Assembly (NCBI GenBank): GCA_964602985.1
Contig: CAZRTJ010000010.1
Location: 46,688-110,687 of the forward strand
DNA length: 64,000 nucleotides
Source of the DNA: CAYZJB01 sp964602985
Lineage (GTDB): Bacteria > CLD3 > SB21
Direction of reading: 5' to 3'
The notes below the pieces were generated by a model. The model did no database searches. It was not told the origin of the DNA and saw only the letters and a list, made by a program, of their open reading frames with translations. A program made the position numbers and the translations under genes. This document shows positions 33,656-43,675 of this stretch, in pieces (position 1 is the stretch's first letter; each line of letters opens with the position of its first letter).

Positions 33656-36283
33656 TTATTTAATCAGGTTCATTTTCTTCGATTGCACCAGCGATCCGGC
33701 CTGCAGCCGATATATGTAAATTCCCGATGCGATCTCACGTCCCCGGTTATCCTTTCCATCCCAAAAAATCTCATAGCTTCCTTCGCTTAAAGATTTCGAT
33801 ACCAGCGTACGAACTTCCTGCCCCATCATGTTGTAAATCTGGAGCGTCGTAAGCGTCTGTGCAGGCAAATAAAAAGAAATTGTCGTCGATGGGTTGAAGG
33901 GGTTCGGATAGTTTTGAAAAATTACCGATGAACTGTCTTCTGAAGTTACGAGCCGTTTGATAAAATCCGAATATTGAATGCTCTTGATTACTGTGAATCC
34001 GGAATAGGACGAACATCCGTTTGATGCACGTACCTTGTATTTCATCGTGTGCGGATTGCTCGCTCCGATGGTGACGATTTCATCCCACCAGCTCGTTACG
34101 TCTGGATTGTCGATCTTTTTGAAATTAAACCACAGATATTCCAATTCTGAAGATGCTCTCCACACTTCGTAGCCCCCGGCATTACTCGGTTTCGTCCATG
34201 AGACCAACGGGTGGCTTGCGTAGTTAGTGACCTTGAAGTTACCGGGGATTCCCGGTGTAGGGGCAGAAGGGGTTGCAATAACGAACTCATCCGTCGTATC
34301 GCGATAGGCGCTTTGGCCGTTATCGATGACTACCAATCTTGCATTTGAACAAGCCGGAACCTCACTGAGGTTCCAGACAAAAGAGTAATACGGTACCATC
34401 GAGGAACCGACGGACGATGCGATGACCGTCGGAAATGTCGCTCCGCCGTCCGTTGAGAGGCGGATTTGAAACGTCGTATTGAGCGAAGACGTCCATCGGA
34501 TCGTCTGCTGAGAGTTCTGGCACCAGTATGTATTGTAAACCGGAGCCGTCGTAACCGGACTGTGGACTTTCGCAACAGCCTTGTAGGCATTGAGGCGGCC
34601 GTGTCCGTAGTCGGAATCCCAGCCTGCTACGCCGAGATCGTCGGCCGTTTGCTTGATTATATCTGAAACCTGTGTGTACGACAGATTTGGATTCAGTGAC
34701 AAAATCAACGCGGCCACACCTGCAACCTGTGGACAGGCTGCCGAGGTTCCACCGAAATTGGCTGTATAGTTATTTGTCGGAGTACCGCCTTCGGCGGTCC
34801 ACAAGTATTTATTCCAGCGACCCTGGGATTGGCAAATATTGTAAGTTCCAGGGTTGTACCCGGGAGAGGATCCAATATCCATTGTCCATACGTTGCCAAG
34901 CAGCTGGATACGTTGATGACCCAATTGATCGCCTTCACAATATCCTGCTGAAAGAACATTTGTAAGGAGCCCACTCGGGGCAACAACGGTCATCTCCTGG
35001 TCACGAGGACTGTAGTTTTGAATTCCATTATTGAGATTAATTGCTCCAACTGCAATCACACCCGGAACATTCGCTGGAAATTCTACATAAGAGTATTGTC
35101 CACTGCTGCGGTTTGCAGCATTTCCAGCCGATGCAACCACAATACAACCTTTTCCATTGCGTCCTTGAGTCAAAGCTCGGTTAATCGCGTCACGAATGAC
35201 TGCTACCAAAGGATCGTTTGGATCCGATACATTTTCATATCCCCAGCTATTACCAATCACATGTGCTCCATTTTGCCATGCCAGATCGATAGCCTGTGCA
35301 AACTATATTGGTTCGACATAGTCATACGGCCGGTCATCCGGAGTCGCCCGTATCGGCATGATTTTGCAACTAGGAGCAATCCCTGCGATCCCAACTCCAT
35401 TATGTTGAGCAGCTATGATACCGGCACATGCCATACCGTGAGAGTTATTCTTCTCGGGAGAGGGGTTGTTGTCTCCATCTTTAACATCTAATCCAGAAAC
35501 CTGATCTTCAGTAATCAAACTTGATCGAGGTAGATCTTCATGTCCGTTAATTGAAATTCCTTGATCAATTACAGCTACGACGATTGAAGAACTGCCTGTC
35601 GTCACATCCCATGCCTCAACTGCATCGATATCGGCATCCACAGTGCCGCCAAATTGTCCCGTATTGTGGAGATAGTACTGATTTGAAAAATACGGATCGT
35701 TTGGAATGCTGTGAACTTTTGATGGAATCATCCAATTGGGAACGGCCCATTCGCACGGAAGAGTTTCGTAAAAAAACGCGGCCATTTGGGGGCAGTTGAT
35801 GTCCGAATGATCCGGTAATCGAAAAACCCAGAATGGCGATACGCCGGGTTCCTGCACGACGGTAACAGCCAGAGATTTACAAAGTGAATCGATATCCGAT
35901 CGTGGGACGGTAATCTTGAATTGAACGACAAATTCATCTGTAACATAAGCGGGTCCGGCACTCGTGAGATAGACGGGATGAACTGTCGTGATAGAAGAGA
36001 TCGACTTCAACCGGCTTGTGGCCCGGTCTCTGTCGTCTTTGTTTCGAAACGACATGAGATAGACGTCGTCTCGTGTAAATGCGTCTGTTCTCAGATCAAT
36101 AGATTCTGCAGCAATAGTGCTGTCTTGATCGGCTTTGCCCGATCCGGTTTTGAATTTGATAACCAGTTGGTCTGAACGCGTATTCAGTTCGTACTTTTTT
36201 CCGTCAACATAGAAATAATCCGGTTCCTTGCCGCCAAGCAGTGATAGAAGTGTGAGTAATGCGGAAATCAAAAGCGTTTTCAT
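33656..36283 (-). pseudogene. Subtilase (S8 peptidase) with sorting module, interrupted by an in-frame amber codon
   Basis: The frame is intact from ATG 36283 (GGAGGG ribosome site, signal MKTLLISALLTLLSLL) to 33656 except for one TAG at 35305-35303, codon 327 of 876. Before it are the catalytic Asp (VVAVIDQGI) and His (NNSHGMACAG); after it, in the same frame, FAQAIDLAWQNG, the GNSWGY region, the catalytic Ser (GGTSAACPQVAG), an Ig-like part and NYPNPFNPSTTI. The protein is split between catalytic residues, so the product is inactive unless the codon is suppressed or is a sequencing error. The tail could restart at GTG 35260 but would lack Asp, His and a signal peptide. Confidence 0.85.
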
Positions 36284-36302
36284 AGCACCCTCCAACCGTA
36301 AT

Positions 36303-37421
36303 TTATGGATAAACAAGACCGAGAGAATCCGTTTTGATCAGATAGATGTCTTCCTGACCAGTACTAAATGTTGAGCCGCTGATTATGAATCCGCCGTCTG
36401 TTGCTGTCCTTATGGATTCTGGACAGTCCATAGAAGCACCACCGTACGTGCGATACCATTTGACTTGCCCGTCCGAGGTCAACTTGAGCAGTAAAACATC
36501 ACCTTGCTCGCCAAAGCTATATGTACAACCAGCTATCGCGATCTCTTCGTCTGGTGTTAAACAGACAGATGTTGCCCAATCATCCTCCGGTCCGCCAAAT
36601 ATGTGTGTCCAAACGGAATCTCCTTGAAAGTTCACCTTGACAACGGCCACCTGAAAGTCAGTTCCTGTTGGATTTATACTTCCAACCATAACAAATCCGT
36701 CTGTGAGTACAGTTGCATCCAAAGCAGAACCGAGCCAATCATATTCTTTGATTAAAAGTGGTGTGGCCGAAATATCTGTTCGAATCAATGAGGGCGCTAT
36801 ATCCTTGCCAAGAAACAAGAATCCGCCATCGGTTAATTGAGCCATTGAGTGAGAGATCCCTTTTATCAATGTTTTTGTCCACATTGTATCGAGTGTTTCA
36901 CTAAGTCTCATAACCAATAAATGGGACACACTGTTAACGTTGGAATGACCCAGAACTATACTACCCTGACCTTGAATGATCCGCACTCTCCTTGCTCCAT
37001 CAATTTCAGAAAAATTATAGGTCGTCGAGTCAATTACTTTACCAGTCCTATCAATTTCTGTCACAAGGATATCTTGATTTAAAACGCCAATAACGTTAGT
37101 TGTTGCGACAACAATAAAGCCATTCTCAGATTCACTGATGGACGTGCCTAACGAAGCATGATTCGGTCCGCCGTTTAGAGTTTTTTCCCATTCCACATTT
37201 CCATACTTGTCCGTCTTCACCACGTATATTTTGAGTATCGGTCCCTGGGTTCCGACAATAATGTAACCTCCGTCCGACGTCTGATGAACTTCCGAGGCAT
37301 ATTCACTTTCACTCGTGCCGATCGCTTTTTCGAATGTAATAACCGGTTCGGGTGGTTTCGATTTGTCGTCGTCGCAGGCGATAAGCATGAATAACAGGGC
37401 TGGAATAAATACGACTCGCAT
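36303..37421 (-). CDS. Lipoprotein with propeller-like repeats
   Basis: 372 residues with lipobox LLFMLIAC (Cys near residue 15). The mature chain has six to seven repeats of about 50 residues, each centred on a DGGYIIVG/DGGFIISG-type strand (TSDGGYIIVG, TDGGFLFLGK, TDGFVMVGS, TDGGFIISGS), a beta-propeller arrangement common in secreted FCB proteins. Function unknown. ATG 37421 puts the lipoprotein signal first. It ends 19 bases before the subtilase start and may be cotranscribed with it. Confidence 0.8.
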   Translation of the reverse strand: MRVVFIPALLFMLIACDDDKSKPPEPVITFEKAIGTSESEYASEVHQTSDGGYIIVGTQGPILKIYVVKTDKYGNVEWEKTLNGGPNHASLGTSISESENGFIVVATTNVIGVLNQDILVTEIDRTGKVIDSTTYNFSEIDGARRVRIIQGQGSIVLGHSNVNSVSHLLVMRLSETLDTMWTKTLIKGISHSMAQLTDGGFLFLGKDIAPSLIRTDISATPLLIKEYDWLGSALDATVLTDGFVMVGSINPTGTDFQVAVVKVNFQGDSVWTHIFGGPEDDWATSVCLTPDEEIAIAGCTYSFGEQGDVLLLKLTSDGQVKWYRTYGGASMDCPESIRTATDGGFIISGSTFSTGQEDIYLIKTDSLGLVYP

Positions 37422-37612
37422 GGCTACCCTCGCGATAACTATATTCACTGATTTCAAAATGTCACTGAGAGATGTTATCAATTTCAGGCAAAGTTCGTAA
37501 ATTTCACAAGTCTCCGAATTCAGATACGGAACTACTAATTTTCACATTTCGAACTATTAGCGTCTCCGTGTTATGGCTTTGCCATAACTGGGAAATGACT
37601 TCGAAGAAGTAG

Positions 37613-37639
37613 AAAAAGGAACGCCGAGGCTCGAGTTCC
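37613..37639 (-). terminator. Intrinsic terminator of the beta-helix gene
   Basis: Minus strand GGAAC ... GTTCC stem with an inner CGAG/CTCG pair, followed directly by TTTTT, five bases after the stop at 37644. A separate hairpin GTTATGGC-TTT-GCCATAAC lies at 37570-37588. Confidence 0.6.
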
Positions 37640-37643
37640 GATA

Positions 37644-40600
37644 TTACTTGAGAAGTAACATCCTCCGGGTGGCGCTCCATGAGCGTCCGTCGGGACGAAC
37701 CGCCCGCAGACAGTAAAAATATACCCCGCTGGCCGCCGATGTACCGGAGTGGTCCCTGCCATCCCAGACAATTCGGTGGTTTCCCGGATCCAGCACACCG
37801 TTGATGAGGGTCGCGACGTGCTGGCCGAGTGCATTGAAGACGGCAAGGTGGACCCGGCTGCGCTCCGACACGTCAAACGTTATCGTCGTCCGCGGATTGA
37901 AGGGATTTGGATAATTCGGATACATCATAAATGCCTGCGGCAAAGAAGCTGCGATACGGGCGAGTTCGTCTTGCACAAACGTATCTGTCCCCACGATAAG
38001 CCGAAGTCGTGTTTTCAGGTCTCCAGAAGCCGGAAGACCGAGCCATTCACCCGCGCCCACGTTTTCGATCGACCGGTTGTTTGAAACGTCATACCACGCA
38101 ATCCGATATCCCGGCGGCAAGTTGAGCGCTTCATAACACCAGCGCAAATTTTGAATCCCACTGACAGATTCTACGGTGAATGTCCACGCGTGGCCTTGCG
38201 GGTTGAACGAGACGGGCGCAACGGCAAGACGCCGGTCACTAAACGACACACTGACAAATTCGCCCACGTGCGGCGGTTCCGGGACCTCGTAGAATTCGTC
38301 TCCCGTTGTTGCGATGGCGAAGTTGAACAGATCGCCGAGGATCATACCGTGATAGTCCGCCATGGCTTTGATCTGGATGGCCACCGGTATGCTGGAAAAA
38401 GACGGCGCCGCATGTGTTTTGAGAATGCTGATTTGATTGACGGCCAGGCGAATCGTTTGTTGACTACCCGTGTTATTTTTCAACGCGTATCCGCCGAATG
38501 GTTTCAGCGTTGGAACCGGCGTCAGCGGATTTCCCCAACCTTCGATTTCCACATCCAGACCTCCATACTGATAGGGTCCGGAATAAAGTGAAGCGCCCTG
38601 CGGAAGGCTGAACGAGATGGGAAAAGCATACGGATTTCCAATGATGTTCCATCCCGGATGAAGGACGATGTCGAATCCCCCGGGATCGGCGGATGTCCCG
38701 CTGCCCGAAGCGGGCATGACATTCGATCCCGACAGCACTTCCTTAAACCAGAACCCGTGACCCGTTTCGATACTGCCGCTCGAAATATTGGCACCGGTTT
38801 CATCAAAGGCCAACCAGCGATTTTCTCCAGCTGAACCGATGGAAGAAAAAGCTTCAGAAATCGGATAGGTGACTTTGATTCCCGGCACGGAAACGAGCCG
38901 CCATCGTCCATCGGGTACGCCCGATGGATATTCCGAGTCTACTTCGTCAGATCGGAAAACGGAAAAATTGACGGCGATGCGGAAAGTATCGGTACGCGCC
39001 AGATTACCCGCCGTGTCGGTCGCTTCAACGTAAAAAAGCAAACCCTCATGCGTCGCCGCTGTACCTGGCACGCTTCCGGAGTACGTGGAACCCGTCGACA
39101 GCGTCATCGCGGCCGTCTGGTATGCCGTCTGACTCGTCTGTTTGTACTTTAAAGACACCGTTTGCAGTAACGTATTATCGGTAGCGGTGACACTCACGTT
39201 GGCATCGGCACCCCCGGCGACGGAAGAGGGATAACTGACGTCGGATAGTTGCGGCGACGTATTGTCTCCGGATAGTGTCGGCGTGGCGCTCAGCTCGTTG
39301 GAATAACTACTCGCGTTGAATGCACTGTCGATGGCTCGGATGCGGAAGTAATAAGTGTTTCCATTTGTCAGTCCGGATCGCGTCCTTACTGTATCCGTAG
39401 CCGCAATGCTGTCGACCAGGACCGACGCGTTGGGATTGCCGCTCTGGTAGATGCGGTACCGCATGACGTCTAGTTCGGAGTTTTTCACCCATCGCAACGT
39501 GACGCTGCCATTGCCGGCCTGGGCGCTGAGCAGTTGAGGCGCCGCCGGAGCGGGATTGGGAGGAGCCACGCTGTTTTTTGTTCCACCATAAGCACCCATG
39601 TCGATGCGGGTGTCGTTGGGCGCCGTTTCTTCGCTGGCGTCATCGTTGGGATCGCCCGCGTCGATGCACGGCGATCCGCTTTTCAGGCGGAAATCGCCGT
39701 TCGTCTCGTTTTCGAACAGTGGATTGACGCCGAGGTCGCCCGTCCCGGGACTGGTATACGTTCCACTGTAGTTAAAACTATTCGTGTACAGATCGTTGTA
39801 TCGCGCGATCCCGGCAGCAGCGTGATTGATGATGCCGAAACTTCCTTTTCCGATGATGTTGTTTTTTACCGTCGATCCGGTTGCCGACGACTCAAGGTAA
39901 ATGCCATAAATGTTATCCCAAATCAGGTTGTTGATTACAAATCCGGTTTCATTCAAGTAGACGGCATACCCCGGAGATTTTCGAACCTTCGTGATCACGG
40001 TGTGACGGATCGTCGTCCCAGCAAACCCCTCGATACCTCGTTCGGCAACGGTCGTTCCGCCGTCGAGCCACAGACCGTCGAACGTGCAACCAAAAGCATC
40101 GTACATCATCGTCGCGCTGACGGCGTTGAGAATGGTCCGATTGCTAAAAAAATCGCGATTGGTATCGGCAAACGTTTCCGTGTATCCTCCCAGAACGACG
40201 ACCACCGATGACGTTATCAATCCCTCATTGTATATACCTGCCGCAACTTTGATCGTATCGCCGATGGCATTATCCAGGGCTTTTTGAATCGTGAGGTAAG
40301 GCATGTCGAAGGTTCCGGGATTGGCATCACTGCCAGTGGTTGAAACATAAGCCGGCAAATTTGCAGACGTTGACGTCGCCCGCGACGTACCACCGTATGC
40401 GCCCATGTCGATCCTTCCACCATTTGGCGCAGGTTCGGTGGAATAGTCATCGGCCGGATTGCCCACATCGTTACACGGAGAACTAGCCTTGAGGCGGAAA
40501 TCGCCATTGAGTAGGTGGATAAAGCGAGGATCCGCAGAAATGTCGGTCGATCCCTGAGATCCAAATGTACCGTCCCAGTCCATGAATGTGTTGGCGTACG

Positions 40601-41282
40601 AACAATTATATCCGTCTGTTACCCGGTCGGGACTGATGTGGATGCCGACGTTGTTGTTGTACGTGATATTGTTTTGGACGATGGAACTGGAGTCCGCATT
40701 CCCGTTGATGTCGATCGCGTAGACGATCACTCCGCCTCCGCTAAGAAGGTTATTCGCCAGCGTATTGTTTTTGATCGTTGCAGCACCGGTGGGTGTGACT
40801 TCGATACCCGTGCCTCCGCTCGCTGAAATGCGCCTGACAATATTGTGTGTGAGCACAGCGTGTCCGCCCGTAACGAGAAACGCCGTTCCGGCGCCGCTGT
40901 TACCATCCGCGACGAATCCATCGATCGTCGAACTCTGGGCATCTTCCAAAATCGTACCGCCTACGGGTTCGATTACCGAGGCGTGAAGGAATAGATCGCG
41001 CGTGGTGAAATCGCTCGAAAAACCGCCAAGCAGAATAACCTGCGTCTGTGTGATCAGATTTTCAGCGTAATTGCCGGCCGTGACTTTAATCGTGTCTCCG
41101 ACAGCAGCACTGTCAAGAGCGGCGGCAATGTTTTTCAACGGCTGGCCGGCCGTTCCCGGATTGGAATTATTGCCCGCTGGTGACACGTGCCAGACACTCT
41201 GGCCGCGTAGGGAACATACAGCCACAAGGCCCGTAATCGTCAAAACGATTATGCAGATTTGCTCGACTCTGTTAAAGAGCAT
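37644..41282 (-). CDS. Large secreted beta-helix/fibronectin protein with sorting module
   Basis: 1212 residues. After an N-terminal hydrophobic segment (IIVLTITGLVAVCSL) come two similar DUF1565-type beta-helix units: VWHVSPAGNNSNPGTAGQPL near residue 30 and AYVSTTGSDANPGTFDMPYL near residue 310, each ending DARIDMGAYGG-like (RIDMGAYGGT). Then a fibronectin III domain (APQLLSAQAGNGSVTLRWVK), a cadherin-like part and the C-terminal NYPNPFNPRTTI module. It starts eight bases after the CsgG/TolB-like gene. The duplicated helix suggests polysaccharide binding, with no catalytic residues that I can name. Confidence 0.87.
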   Translation of the reverse strand: MLFNRVEQICIIVLTITGLVAVCSLRGQSVWHVSPAGNNSNPGTAGQPLKNIAAALDSAAVGDTIKVTAGNYAENLITQTQVILLGGFSSDFTTRDLFLHASVIEPVGGTILEDAQSSTIDGFVADGNSGAGTAFLVTGGHAVLTHNIVRRISASGGTGIEVTPTGAATIKNNTLANNLLSGGGVIVYAIDINGNADSSSIVQNNITYNNNVGIHISPDRVTDGYNCSYANTFMDWDGTFGSQGSTDISADPRFIHLLNGDFRLKASSPCNDVGNPADDYSTEPAPNGGRIDMGAYGGTSRATSTSANLPAYVSTTGSDANPGTFDMPYLTIQKALDNAIGDTIKVAAGIYNEGLITSSVVVVLGGYTETFADTNRDFFSNRTILNAVSATMMYDAFGCTFDGLWLDGGTTVAERGIEGFAGTTIRHTVITKVRKSPGYAVYLNETGFVINNLIWDNIYGIYLESSATGSTVKNNIIGKGSFGIINHAAAGIARYNDLYTNSFNYSGTYTSPGTGDLGVNPLFENETNGDFRLKSGSPCIDAGDPNDDASEETAPNDTRIDMGAYGGTKNSVAPPNPAPAAPQLLSAQAGNGSVTLRWVKNSELDVMRYRIYQSGNPNASVLVDSIAATDTVRTRSGLTNGNTYYFRIRAIDSAFNASSYSNELSATPTLSGDNTSPQLSDVSYPSSVAGGADANVSVTATDNTLLQTVSLKYKQTSQTAYQTAAMTLSTGSTYSGSVPGTAATHEGLLFYVEATDTAGNLARTDTFRIAVNFSVFRSDEVDSEYPSGVPDGRWRLVSVPGIKVTYPISEAFSSIGSAGENRWLAFDETGANISSGSIETGHGFWFKEVLSGSNVMPASGSGTSADPGGFDIVLHPGWNIIGNPYAFPISFSLPQGASLYSGPYQYGGLDVEIEGWGNPLTPVPTLKPFGGYALKNNTGSQQTIRLAVNQISILKTHAAPSFSSIPVAIQIKAMADYHGMILGDLFNFAIATTGDEFYEVPEPPHVGEFVSVSFSDRRLAVAPVSFNPQGHAWTFTVESVSGIQNLRWCYEALNLPPGYRIAWYDVSNNRSIENVGAGEWLGLPASGDLKTRLRLIVGTDTFVQDELARIAASLPQAFMMYPNYPNPFNPRTTITFDVSERSRVHLAVFNALGQHVATLINGVLDPGNHRIVWDGRDHSGTSAASGVYFYCLRAVRPDGRSWSATRRMLLLK

Positions 41283-41290
41283 CTCCCACC

Positions 41291-41941
41291 CTAATTTGGA
41301 AAGGACGGTGGCCCGCCCACTGTTCGTTTCGCACCGGAGGAAGAACCCTTCAACAACAACAGCGATCCCCCGCCAATTACAGCCGCCCCGGCGGCAATGT
41401 ACCAGATCTTTCCTTTCGATGTCTTGGGTCGCGCAAAACCGGCAAGCGCTTCCGCTATGCCCTGCATGATCGTCAGCAAGCCGTCCGGTGTACCTTTGTA
41501 ATCCGCAGACTGTGTCGTCAGTATCTTCCCCGACGAGACATCGATCATCCGGACGTCCATCGTATACGTTTGACCGATTTTTCCGATGTGACCGGCGATA
41601 ATACGTTGGGCGCCGAGCAACTGCCCTACCTCCACAACACACTCCTGCGTGTTGCACGCATCCGTCAGCACGAAGTCCTGCTCCTTCAGGATCTCCGCCA
41701 TTTCTTCACGTTCAAGAACGGTGAAGGCTTGTGTGTTGACGAGCAAGCCGCGGAACCGATTAGTCAGCGTGGACGATTCCCCGGAGGATACTTCGCCTGA
41801 ACTTTGGAAATCAAGTATGGCAAGACTCGGACGGCCGTCGGATCCCTGTGACCGTACCGGCTTGACCAGGCAGGCAAGAAAGAATACAGAATAGCAAGCA
41901 ACCATAGCCCATCGAGTGGTACGCGGCCTTTTGCGACGCAC
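41291..41941 (-). CDS. CsgG/TolB-like exported protein
   Basis: 216 residues: signal anchor (WAMVACYSVFFLACLV), a domain opening PSLAILDFQSSGEVSSGE and FTVLEREEMAEILKEQDF, then GAQRIIAGHIGKIGQTYTMDVRMIDV, the pattern of CsgG-type and TolB N-terminal-like domains, and a second membrane helix near the C-terminus (KIWYIAAGAAVIGGGSLLLL). CsgG-like proteins act at the outer membrane in secretion; the C-terminal helix is unlike the curli pore. The start is GTG with AGGAG six bases upstream and a TTGCCC/TATATT promoter. The beta-helix gene follows after eight bases. Confidence 0.75.
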   Translation of the reverse strand: MRRKRPRTTRWAMVACYSVFFLACLVKPVRSQGSDGRPSLAILDFQSSGEVSSGESSTLTNRFRGLLVNTQAFTVLEREEMAEILKEQDFVLTDACNTQECVVEVGQLLGAQRIIAGHIGKIGQTYTMDVRMIDVSSGKILTTQSADYKGTPDGLLTIMQGIAEALAGFARPKTSKGKIWYIAAGAAVIGGGSLLLLKGSSSGAKRTVGGPPSFPN

Positions 41942-41975
41942 GTGATCTCCTCTCCTGGTGAGACTCGTCGTCTCT

Positions 41976-42004
41976 AATATAAAGCCTGCACTCCATCAGG
42001 GCAA
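41976..42004 (-). promoter_or_regulatory. Sigma-70-type promoter of the CsgG-like/beta-helix operon
   Basis: Minus strand TTGCCC (42004-41999), 17-base spacer, TATATT (41981-41976), about 35 bases before the GTG start. Confidence 0.7.
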
Positions 42005-42129
42005 GCACCCGATTCCGTCTTTGCTTGGCCTGAGCGCCAGTCCCTCGGTAAAGCAAAGGCGAGGACTGAACAGGCGTTCAAATTTCTCAAAACCTATCCC
42101 AACAAAGTGGTGGACACGTCTTCCAAATC

Positions 42130-42178
42130 TTGCCTTTCCCTGACTCATTCACTACATTGCGCCACCCCGAGCGGGGTG
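42130..42178 (+). promoter_or_regulatory. guaB promoter and 5-prime leader hairpin
   Basis: TTGCCT (42130-42135), 17-base spacer, TACATT (42153-42158). A perfect hairpin CACCCC-GAGC-GGGGTG (42163-42178) would lie at the very 5-prime end of the mRNA, about 20 bases before guaB, with GTAGGAG as ribosome site. Confidence 0.55.
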
Positions 42179-42197
42179 AAGACATGTAGGAGACGCA

Positions 42198-43673
42198 ATG
42201 GAGCATTCTGACAAAATCGTTGGCGAAGGACTCACTTTCGACGACGTTCTCATCCTTCCGCTGTATTCACAAATCCTTCCCACCCAAGTCAGCGTCCAAA
42301 CGCGGTTAACCGCATCGATTACTCTGAACATCCCGCTGATCAGTGCGGCGATGGACACGGTGACCGAGTCGGAGATGGCGATTGCGATCGCGCGCGAGGG
42401 AGGCATCGGGTTTGTCCACAAAAATTGCTCCATCGAATATCAGGCGGCCGAAGTGGATCGGGTCAAACGTTCGGAAAGCGGCATGATCCTCAAACCGATC
42501 ACCCTCACTCCGGACCGCAGTTTGCGGGAGGCCCTGGAACTCATCAAGCGATACCGAATCAGTGGGATTCCGGCCGTGTATCCAGATGGACGGCTGGCCG
42601 GAATCCTGACCAACCGGGATCTCCGATTTGTTTCCGATTTGGAAAAGCCAATCGAATCCGTGATGACGAAGACCAATCTGGTAACCGCCAAAGTTGGCAC
42701 GACGCTGGAAGAAGCGGAGTTACTGCTGCACCGTCATCGGATCGAGAAACTGCTCATCGTCGACGATCAAAACAAACTCAAGGGGTTGATCACGGTCAAA
42801 GATATTCAAAAGAAGAAGATGTACCCTCACGCATGCAAGGACGCCCAGGGTCGTCTGCGCGTGGGAGCCGCGCTGGGCGTGACGAAAGACTTTTTGGAAC
42901 GCGCTCACGCTCTGGTCGAAGCCGGCGCGGATGTCATCGCCATTGACACGGCTCATGGACACTCCAAAGGAGTCCTGGACGGCGTCCGTGCGGTTCGCAA
43001 GCAGTTTCCGTCCGTCGAGTTGATCGCCGGCAATGTAGGAACCAGCGAGGGCGCGAGGGAGTTGATCCGTACCGGCGTCAATTGCATCAAGGTCGGCATC
43101 GGACCGGGGAGCATCTGCACGACGCGCGTCGTGGCGGGTGTCGGCATCCCTCAAATCACCGCTATTCTCGAATGCTCGCGCGAGGCCGCGAAGGCGGGAA
43201 TTCCCATCATCGCCGACGGCGGCATCAAACAAACCGGGGACATCGCCAAAGCGATCGTCGCGGGCGCCGACAGCGTGATGATCGGCGGATTGTTTGCCGG
43301 GACGGAGGAAAGCCCGGGCGAGTCCGTCCTCTATGAAGGCCGCCGCTACAAAGTCTATCGAGGCATGGGCTCTCTCTCGGCGATGAAGCAAGGAAGCAAA
43401 GACCGCTACTTTCAGGAAGACGAAATGGATACGGACAAACTCGTTCCGGAAGGAATTGAAGGCCGTGTCCCCTACAAGGGTCGCTTGAACGACGTCGTCT
43501 ATCAAATGGTCGGAGGACTGCGTGCCGCCATGGGCTATTGCGGGGCCGCCGACATCGCCGAGATGAAAGCCAAAACAAAACTCATCCGCATGACCGGCGC
43601 CGGACTCCGCGAGAGCCACCCGCACGACGTCCTCATCACCCAAGAAGCTCCGAATTATCGCGTCAACAGCTGA
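42198..43673 (+). CDS. guaB: Inosine-5'-monophosphate dehydrogenase
   Basis: 491 residues. It oxidises IMP to XMP, the committed step to GTP. TFDDVLILP at the N-terminus, a CBS-domain pair at about residues 95-205 (MILKPITLTPDRSLREAL, IESVMTKTNLVTAKVG), the catalytic loop GIGPGSICTTRVVAGVG with the active Cys near 307, and the IADGGIKQTGDIAKA phosphate loop. The C-terminal GRVPYKGRLNDVVYQMVGG is typical. The amidohydrolase gene follows after two bases. Confidence 0.98.
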   Translation: MEHSDKIVGEGLTFDDVLILPLYSQILPTQVSVQTRLTASITLNIPLISAAMDTVTESEMAIAIAREGGIGFVHKNCSIEYQAAEVDRVKRSESGMILKPITLTPDRSLREALELIKRYRISGIPAVYPDGRLAGILTNRDLRFVSDLEKPIESVMTKTNLVTAKVGTTLEEAELLLHRHRIEKLLIVDDQNKLKGLITVKDIQKKKMYPHACKDAQGRLRVGAALGVTKDFLERAHALVEAGADVIAIDTAHGHSKGVLDGVRAVRKQFPSVELIAGNVGTSEGARELIRTGVNCIKVGIGPGSICTTRVVAGVGIPQITAILECSREAAKAGIPIIADGGIKQTGDIAKAIVAGADSVMIGGLFAGTEESPGESVLYEGRRYKVYRGMGSLSAMKQGSKDRYFQEDEMDTDKLVPEGIEGRVPYKGRLNDVVYQMVGGLRAAMGYCGAADIAEMKAKTKLIRMTGAGLRESHPHDVLITQEAPNYRVNS

Positions 43674-43675
43674 CC

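Noticed and set aside
35303..35305. Pyrrolysine or other recoding at the amber codon of the subtilase
   Set aside because: The surrounding residues are not a known Pyl site, and no pyl genes are in view; a nonsense mutation or error is simpler.
37570..37588. Hairpin GTTATGGC-TTT-GCCATAAC as terminator
   Set aside because: No T-run on either strand; the nearby 37613-37639 hairpin has one.
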